A stretch of DNA of 61,404 nt from Flavobacterium sp. GTDB lineage: Bacteria; Bacteroidota; Bacteroidia; Flavobacteriales; Flavobacteriaceae. A program made the translations under genes and the position numbers. Below are positions 55,942 through 61,404 of the stretch, one piece after another. Numbering within the stretch: position 1 is the stretch's first letter; each line of letters starts with the position of its first letter. The stretch covers positions 1 through 61,404 of the forward strand of contig VEQT01000008.1 in NCBI GenBank assembly GCA_018883065.1, read 5' to 3'. Below the pieces are notes generated by a model, which searched no databases, had not been told where the DNA came from, and saw only the letters and a program-made list of their open reading frames with translations.

Positions 55942-57060
55942 CTACAACCTCTTTATATACGTACATCTCCTTTTATGGATCACCGGATCAAATGTCTTCC
56001 ATAAATTGTGGATGGCATTGTTTTCGTCAAGTTCTGGCGTGCGGATGCAGGTTTCGATCTTAAATTTTTGAAAGGCCTTATAGTATTCCAAAAAAATAGG
56101 AGCTGTTACACCTTTATTTTGGTAATCGGGATGAATGCCAATAAGATAAAATAAAATGGCATTGGTTTTTGTTTTGGCGCGTAACAAATGATACCAGCCA
56201 AAAGGAAATAAGCGTCCGTTTGCTTTTTTGAGCGCTTCGGTCAAGGAAGGCATCACGATGCTAAAGGCGATCATTTTGTCATTGGCATCAAACACAAAAT
56301 TGATGAATTCAGGGTTGATCATACCCATGTATTTTTTCTTGAAAAACTCTTTTTGCGCATCCGAAATGGCCACAAACGAAGATAATTTGGCGTAACATTC
56401 GTTAAACAAATCAAACATTTGGTCGGCATATTTCAGGACTTCTTTGGTTGATTTGCAATTCACGGTACGCAGTTGGTAGCGTTTGCTGATGAATTCGGAT
56501 GCACGCTCAAACACTTCTGGTTTTACGTTGGCAAAGGGAAATACACTTTCTAAAAATTGCTTTTCCTTCACATAACCCAATTGCTCCAAATGAGTGATGT
56601 AATAGGGGTAATTGTACCACGTAATCATGGTGCCAATGTGCTCAAATCCTTCTGTTAGCAAGCCCACCTTGTCCATGTTTGAAAATCCCATTGGGCCTTC
56701 CACTTCTTCTAGGTTGTTCTTGCGGCCCAATTCATAGACTTTTTCTAGGAGGGCTTTGGTTACTTCAATGTCATCAATTACGTCAAACCAACCAAAACGC
56801 ACCTTCTTTTTACCCAAATCATTTACCTCACTCCAATTCACAATTGCGGCCACTTTGCCCACCATTTTTCCATTCTTAAACGCGCTATAAAAATAGGCCT
56901 CGGCGTTTTCAAAAACGGGGTTTTGGGTTTTGTCAAAGGTGATTAATTCGTCTTGAATTAAGGGTGGTATCCAATTGGGGTTGTCTTTGTACAAATCAAA
57001 TGAAAACAAGATAAATTGCTTCAGTTCCTTTTTGGTCTTGGCTTCGCGGATGCTAATCAT
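55942..57060 (-). CDS. GNAT-like acyltransferase, possible ceramide-synthase relative (YghO-like)
   Basis: 372 residues, a large GNAT-type protein with FDLYKDNPNWIPPLIQDELI near residue 35, ENAEAYFYSAFKNGKMVGKV near 60 and NAILFYLIGIHPDYQNKGVT as the acyl-CoA-binding A-type motif. The (LY)xxDPNWxPP opening is typical of YghO-like proteins that adjoin oxoamine synthases. A bacterial ceramide synthase was assigned to a GNAT-family protein in Caulobacter, so N-acylation of the synthase product is a testable idea. Convergent with the oxoamine synthase; its ATG is 3 bp after the barrel gene. Confidence 0.75.
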   Translation of the reverse strand: MISIREAKTKKELKQFILFSFDLYKDNPNWIPPLIQDELITFDKTQNPVFENAEAYFYSAFKNGKMVGKVAAIVNWSEVNDLGKKKVRFGWFDVIDDIEVTKALLEKVYELGRKNNLEEVEGPMGFSNMDKVGLLTEGFEHIGTMITWYNYPYYITHLEQLGYVKEKQFLESVFPFANVKPEVFERASEFISKRYQLRTVNCKSTKEVLKYADQMFDLFNECYAKLSSFVAISDAQKEFFKKKYMGMINPEFINFVFDANDKMIAFSIVMPSLTEALKKANGRLFPFGWYHLLRAKTKTNAILFYLIGIHPDYQNKGVTAPIFLEYYKAFQKFKIETCIRTPELDENNAIHNLWKTFDPVIHKRRCTYIKRL

Positions 57061-57062
57061 GG

Positions 57063-58070
57063 TTATTTGGTTTTACCTGAGCCAGATTCAAAACCATCTG
57101 TGCGTACTTTGGCTTTGGAGTCGTCTTTTTTATTTTTTTTGTCCTTATTGTCTTTTCCGCCTTTTCCGTTGTTTTTTTCTTTGGGAATGCGCAACATGAC
57201 TTCATTGTAATTGGCATCAAAGCGCCATGAAAAGCCCAAATTTGCAATTACCTGTGCGGGCTCGTTGGTAATACTGCTGGCAATTGCTGCATCAACTTGC
57301 AGGTTTTCAGCTAATAAATAGGCCCCGCCTGCACGGAACAAGGTATTGCGGTATACTTTGCTGTTGAAGCCTTGATTTTCAAGTAGAATTGACCAGCGGT
57401 CATTAATTCCACGTGTCAAGCTGATCACATAATCTATTGATTCGTAATTGGCTACACCGTAATTAGAAACACCAAAATTGGTGATTAAGGCAAATCGGCC
57501 AAATTGATTTTGCGTGAGCAACATACCCTTTAGTCCGGTGGTGTTTTTTTGTGGCACAGCGTAGGGCCTTTTAAAATTGGCATCGTTGTTTATCGTTAAG
57601 CCGCCATACACAGCAACAGCAGGAATAAATTGATGCCAGTCAAATTTGTGGTTGGCTTTCCAACTGTATTTGTTTATTTTTTTCTCATAATTCATCATGG
57701 GGTCATACACCATAAATTTGGCACCAACTTGTGCGGTTTGAATGCCACTGCTTACATGATCAAGGTTGGTTGATAATTCGGTGTAGGTTTCCTTTTGGTA
57801 GTTTACACTTCCATAAAATTCCAATTGTTCAAAAATGGCGCCATAACGCAATACAATCTCTCCACCCAGATTTCCCACTTTATAGTCTTTGTTGGAATAG
57901 GATTCTCTGCCCGTTTCCAGTCCCATTTCGGATTGAATAATGGTTTTACCTACAGAAAATGCCGCCATGGATTGACCCGGCCTGTTTGAGTTGATGACAT
58001 CGGTAAATTGTGCCCAAGAAGAAGCGTAGATCAATAAATAGAACGATAAAAAACGATTGGAAATTGCCAT
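57063..58070 (-). CDS. Outer-membrane beta-barrel protein (MetA-pathway phenol degradation/transporter type)
   Basis: 336 residues from ATG 58070; the TTG at 58082 is less likely. A signal peptide (NRFLSFYLLIYASSWAQ) precedes a barrel typical of proteins labelled 'transporter' in Bacteroidetes: NSNRPGQSMAAFSVGKTIIQ near residue 30, then amphipathic strands to MLRIPKE. After the last strand comes a tail of about 38 residues rich in Lys, Gly and Asp (KNNGKGGKDNKDKKNKKDD), which is unusual for a barrel. Co-transcribed with the GNAT-like gene (2-bp gap). Confidence 0.78.
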   Translation of the reverse strand: MAISNRFLSFYLLIYASSWAQFTDVINSNRPGQSMAAFSVGKTIIQSEMGLETGRESYSNKDYKVGNLGGEIVLRYGAIFEQLEFYGSVNYQKETYTELSTNLDHVSSGIQTAQVGAKFMVYDPMMNYEKKINKYSWKANHKFDWHQFIPAVAVYGGLTINNDANFKRPYAVPQKNTTGLKGMLLTQNQFGRFALITNFGVSNYGVANYESIDYVISLTRGINDRWSILLENQGFNSKVYRNTLFRAGGAYLLAENLQVDAAIASSITNEPAQVIANLGFSWRFDANYNEVMLRIPKEKNNGKGGKDNKDKKNKKDDSKAKVRTDGFESGSGKTK

Positions 58071-58159
58071 ACAAACGAGCAAATTAGGGTTTTAAAAAAT
58101 GCCTTTCAAAAGTAGTGTTTTTTATCATTTATTTTAGAATGATTACCAATGTGATTTAG

Positions 58160-58167
58160 TAATTTTG
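58160..58167 (+). promoter_or_regulatory. -7 box of the DUF4834 gene
   Basis: TAATTTTG, 14 nt before the ATG at 58182. Confidence 0.55.
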
Positions 58168-58181
58168 GAAAAATTTTTTAC

Positions 58182-58442
58182 ATGGATACGGCTTCTTTCA
58201 ATGGGTTATTGCGCACCTTGATGTACATCATTCTGTTTTATTATGCATTCAAGTTTTTGGCCCGTTTATTTTTGCCTGTAATTCTTAAAAAAGTAGTTGA
58301 AAAAGCCAGTGAAAATATGCGCAATCAACAATCGGCTTATCAACAAACACCACCCAATTCGGCAACTCAATCCGAAGTGAAAAGTAAACCAAAATCAACC
58401 CAAAAAGTAGGCGAATACATCGATTTTGAAGAAGTCGACTAA
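58182..58442 (+). CDS. DUF4834 family membrane protein
   Basis: 86 residues of the DUF4834 family: one N-terminal helix (TLMYIILFYYAFKFLARLF) and a short basic linker before a Gln/Ser-rich tail ending in YIDFEEVD. Small single-pass inner-membrane protein of unknown function, typically found before a YfhO-type gene in Flavobacteria, as here. Confidence 0.8.
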   Translation: MDTASFNGLLRTLMYIILFYYAFKFLARLFLPVILKKVVEKASENMRNQQSAYQQTPPNSATQSEVKSKPKSTQKVGEYIDFEEVD

Positions 58443-58481
58443 GGCCCTTTTTTTTACGCCTATTTGCAGCTATATTTTCCC

Positions 58482-58489
58482 TATTTTTG
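58482..58489 (+). promoter_or_regulatory. -7 box of the YfhO-type gene
   Basis: TATTTTTG, about 30 nt before the ATG at 58520. Confidence 0.5.
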
Positions 58490-58519
58490 AGCCTTACTTT
58501 ACCGCAGATTTCTTTATTT

Positions 58520-60958
58520 ATGAAACAACTCAAATCGTTTTATCCGCATATACTGGCCCTAGTGGGCTTTGTTTGTTTTGCAGTACTTTATTTTTATCCT
58601 GTCTTGCAAGGCAAAAAAATAGTCCAATCTGATATCGTGCAATACACCGGCATGGCTAAGGAACAAATCGATTATAAAAAAGCAAATAATGCCGAACTCT
58701 ATTGGACCAATTCGGCTTTTGGCGGTATGCCAACTTACCAATTGGGGGCCAATTACCCACACGAATACATCAGCCAATTCGATCATTTTTTGCGCTTTTT
58801 GCCTCGTCCGGCAGATTATATGTTCTTGTATTTTATTGGTTTTTATGTGCTGTTGTTGGTCTTAAAAATAGATCCATTAAAAGCATTTATTGGATCATTG
58901 GCTTTTGGCTTATCTACCTATCTGATTGTTATTTTAGGCGTAGGGCATAACGCCAAGGCTCATGCGATTGCGTATATGCCACTTTTGTTGGCTGGTTTCA
59001 TATTGGTTTTGCGTCAACGCTACATAATGGGAGGGATCCTTACAATGGTAGCTGCTGCTCTAGAGATCAATGCCAATCACTTTCAGATGACCTATTATTT
59101 CATCTTACTGTTGCTGGTGTTTACAGTTTATTTTGCTGTAAAGTATGTTCGTGAGCAAAACTACAAACCGCTGTTTATTTCGTTGGGTGTTTTTGTGGTA
59201 GCTGCATTTTTTGCAATTGGTGCAAACGCTACAAATTTAATGGCTACAGCCGAATATGCTCAATTTTCTACTCGTGGTAAAACCGAGCTTACTTTGAGTC
59301 CTGAAGGAAAAAAATTAAACAAAGATAACCCCTTAGATTACAACTATATTACCGAATACAGCTATGGATTAGCCGAAAGTTTTAATCTCATATCCCCTCG
59401 ATTATTTGGTGGGTCAAATGCTGAAAAATTAGGGCGTGACAGTCAAACCTATGAGTATCTTTTGGGACTGGGTGCCGATGATGCACAAGCTGCTGATTTT
59501 GCCAATAATTTACCCTTATATTGGGGTGATCAACCCATTGTGGCTGCTCCTGCTTATATAGGTGCTGTGGTATTTTTCTTGGCTTTGTTGGCCATGTTTG
59601 TGGATAAACGCAAAATAAAATACGCCTTTTTGGCTGGAATTTTATTGTCCTTATTTTTGTCATGGGGAAAAAACTTCCCTGTATTGACCAATTTTTGCAT
59701 AGATAATTTCCCTTTGTACAACAAGTTTCGTGCGGTTTCTTCTATACAAGTCTTGCTCGAATTGGCCATGCCCGCCTTGGCTATCATGGGCTTGCATGCC
59801 TTTTTTATGGCCGATAAAGACAAACAGCAAAAAGGATTGCTTTATGCAGCAGGCACCGGTTTGGGGTTGCTTGCGCTTTTGTTTATCAGTAAAAGTTTAT
59901 TTTCCTATGCCGGTGGTGCCGATGATTTCTATCTTAAAAACTATGGCCCGGATTTCATTAAAGCGTTGAAAGCAGATAGACGTTCCTTGTTTATGTCCGA
60001 TTTATTGCGATCATTTGTACTTATAGCTCTAGCAACTGGAGCTTTATGGTTTTTTGTAAAAAATAAACTTGCGTCCAAAACAGCCGTTCTTGCCATAGGA
60101 TTTCTGTTGGTAGCCGATTTGTTTTTTATCGATAAGAACTACGTAAACAGCGATGATTTTTTTTCCGCGCGCGAAGTTGAAATGCCTTTTCCTGAAACCC
60201 AAGTAGACGCCCAAATTTTGCAAGATACTTCGCATTACCGTGTATTTGAAGTGGCCGGAAATTTGTCGAGTGCTCGCACTTCCTATTTTCACCATTCAAT
60301 TGGAGGCTATCATGCCGCCAAACCCCGACGCATGCAACAATTGTTTGATTACCAAATTGTAAATAATAACTTGGAGATCTTGAACATGCTCAATGTGAAA
60401 TACATTATTCAAACCGATGAGAAAGGCAATAAATTCCCCATTCAAAATCCTGAAGTAAATGGAAATGCTTGGTTTGTTTCGGCTGTAAAATGGGTTAATT
60501 CAGCCGATGCCGAGATGAAATCCCTTACCAATTTTAATTCGAAAGCAGTTGCTATTGTCAATAAAACCGAATTTGGTTCACTGCTCAAAACTACAAGTTT
60601 TGTAAAAGACAGTACCGCCACTATTCAAGTGGTTGATTATAAGCCAAACGCCATTCGCTACCAATCAACAAATGCACAAAATGGACTGGCCGTATTTTCT
60701 GAAATGTATTACGCCGACGGTTGGAACGCCTACATTGACGGGAAGAAAACACCCCACATTCGGGTAGATTATGCGCTTCGTGCGTTAGAAATTCCAGCAG
60801 GAAATCACCAAATTGACTTTAAATTTGAGCCCGAAGTGGTGCGAAAAGGAAGTACCATTGCCTTGTACAGTTCGGCTGGTATGTTGCTGCTAATTGCATT
60901 GGGATTGTATTTCGAACGACGAAAAAGTTGGTATAGTCCTCTTGAACCCAAGGAATAA
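58520..60958 (+). CDS. YfhO-type multi-span membrane protein (GT-C-like)
   Basis: 812 residues from ATG 58520 (in-frame start 58487 lies inside the -7 box). A membrane part of about 12 helices (1-520, e.g. ILALVGFVCFAVLYFYPVL) holds a GxPTYQLG segment (FGGMPTYQLGANYPHE); the C-terminal third is an extracytoplasmic beta domain, followed by one last helix. YfhO-family GT-C proteins in Firmicutes glycosylate lipoteichoic acid. Here a role in surface polysaccharide or lipid glycosylation is inferred; the next gene is a glycosyltransferase 3 bp away. Confidence 0.85.
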   Translation: MKQLKSFYPHILALVGFVCFAVLYFYPVLQGKKIVQSDIVQYTGMAKEQIDYKKANNAELYWTNSAFGGMPTYQLGANYPHEYISQFDHFLRFLPRPADYMFLYFIGFYVLLLVLKIDPLKAFIGSLAFGLSTYLIVILGVGHNAKAHAIAYMPLLLAGFILVLRQRYIMGGILTMVAAALEINANHFQMTYYFILLLLVFTVYFAVKYVREQNYKPLFISLGVFVVAAFFAIGANATNLMATAEYAQFSTRGKTELTLSPEGKKLNKDNPLDYNYITEYSYGLAESFNLISPRLFGGSNAEKLGRDSQTYEYLLGLGADDAQAADFANNLPLYWGDQPIVAAPAYIGAVVFFLALLAMFVDKRKIKYAFLAGILLSLFLSWGKNFPVLTNFCIDNFPLYNKFRAVSSIQVLLELAMPALAIMGLHAFFMADKDKQQKGLLYAAGTGLGLLALLFISKSLFSYAGGADDFYLKNYGPDFIKALKADRRSLFMSDLLRSFVLIALATGALWFFVKNKLASKTAVLAIGFLLVADLFFIDKNYVNSDDFFSAREVEMPFPETQVDAQILQDTSHYRVFEVAGNLSSARTSYFHHSIGGYHAAKPRRMQQLFDYQIVNNNLEILNMLNVKYIIQTDEKGNKFPIQNPEVNGNAWFVSAVKWVNSADAEMKSLTNFNSKAVAIVNKTEFGSLLKTTSFVKDSTATIQVVDYKPNAIRYQSTNAQNGLAVFSEMYYADGWNAYIDGKKTPHIRVDYALRALEIPAGNHQIDFKFEPEVVRKGSTIALYSSAGMLLLIALGLYFERRKSWYSPLEPKE

Positions 60959-60961
60959 TTG

Positions 60962-61404
60962 ATGAAGAAAGTCCTGATTGTTACGTATTATTTTCCACCT
61001 GCAGGCGGCCCAGGCGTGCAACGTTGGTTGAAATTTGTAAAATACTTACCTGACTTTCACTTTGAACCCGTAGTTTATGTACCGCAAAACCCAACGTATC
61101 CCATTGTAGATAAAGGCCTCTTTTCCGAAGTTTCCGATCAGTTAACCATCTTAAAACAACCCATTTGGGAACCCTACGGCTTGGCTTCGTTGTTTTCGAA
61201 AAAGAAAATCAACAACATCAGTGCGGGAATTATTCCGTCTAATAAAAAACAATCTTTACTTGAAAAAATAGCCCTGTTTGTGCGGGGCAATTTATTTATA
61301 CCAGATGCCCGAGTATTTTGGGTTAAACCATCGGTGGCGTATTTGAGAGAATATTGTCTATCCAATCAAATTGATACACTAATAACGACAGGACCGCCAC
61401 ACAG
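60962..61404 (+). CDS. Glycosyltransferase family 4-like protein (partial)
   Basis: The ATG at 60962 opens a frame of 147 residues that runs off the window. The N-terminal KKVLIVTYYFPPAGGPGVQR with the GG-GVQR acceptor-side motif is characteristic of GT4 (GT-B fold) glycosyltransferases, and VVYVPQNPTYPIVDKG and ITTGPPH fit. It begins 3 bp after the YfhO-type gene, hence the same transcript. Sugar donor unknown. Confidence 0.85.
   Translation, partial: MKKVLIVTYYFPPAGGPGVQRWLKFVKYLPDFHFEPVVYVPQNPTYPIVDKGLFSEVSDQLTILKQPIWEPYGLASLFSKKKINNISAGIIPSNKKQSLLEKIALFVRGNLFIPDARVFWVKPSVAYLREYCLSNQIDTLITTGPPH

Overview
The window comes from a low-GC member of the Bacteroidetes, most likely a Flavobacteriaceae relative of Flavobacterium. 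The evidence is as follows: a secreted subtilase with a type-A T9SS C-terminal sorting domain; a TonB receptor with a carboxypeptidase-regulatory N-terminus paired with a DUF4249 lipoprotein; many family-typical proteins (DUF3276/PUR-alpha, DUF4834, DUF3820, DUF1573, long NusB); a cyclophilin-FKBP fusion; and repeated TAnnTTTG -7 promoter boxes with few Shine-Dalgarno sites. It looks like core chromosome. I see no IS element, integrase, phage gene, CRISPR array, tRNA or rRNA.

Layout. 1-1.5 kb: leftward exbB-exbD-fluC. 1.7-5.7 kb: guaA with a LysM/periplasmic-binding fusion, an OsmC protein and DUF3820, ending in a terminator. 5.8-14.4 kb: rightward pyrG, yidC, a YwqK-type repeat protein, mnmA, subtilase, nitronate monooxygenase/FabK-like enzyme and a small secreted protein. 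14.4-16.3 kb: leftward alkaline phosphatase and a lipoprotein. 16.4-27.7 kb: sucC, then mostly leftward DUF1456, esterase, uvrB, DUF4249/TonB receptor, icd, rplS and trmD. 27.9-38.9 kb: methyltransferase, dual-family prolyl isomerase, cytochrome-like lipoprotein, DUF3276, ABC exporter, leucine dehydrogenase, nusB-DUF1573-yajC, pepT, PD40 protein and mtnN. 39-44.3 kb: mostly small membrane, secreted and hypothetical proteins, the least conserved part. 44.4-54.3 kb: pyrD, HMG-CoA lyase, guaB, purB, sirtuin, trmH-type methyltransferase, DEAD-box helicase and rdgB. 54.4-58.1 kb: an alpha-oxoamine synthase facing a GNAT-like protein and a beta-barrel protein, a possible sphingolipid or sulfonolipid locus. 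58.2-61.4 kb: DUF4834, a YfhO-type membrane protein and a glycosyltransferase cut by the window edge.

How the genes work together. Purine and pyrimidine metabolism is well represented (guaA, guaB, purB, pyrG, pyrD, rdgB), with translation and RNA maturation (rplS, trmD, mnmA, trmH-like, DEAD helicase, nusB) and envelope biogenesis (yidC, yajC, ExbBD, TonB receptor, LysM protein, YfhO/glycosyltransferase).

The most unusual non-coding signal is a set of degenerate tandem arrays in at least five intergenic spacers, nearly all with a 7-bp period although the unit sequence differs from site to site. One forms a large inverted repeat between convergent genes. Other points of interest are a structured leader before rplS, overlapping opposed promoters between the sirtuin and trmH-type genes, and a guaA promoter so close to the ATG that its mRNA should be leaderless.
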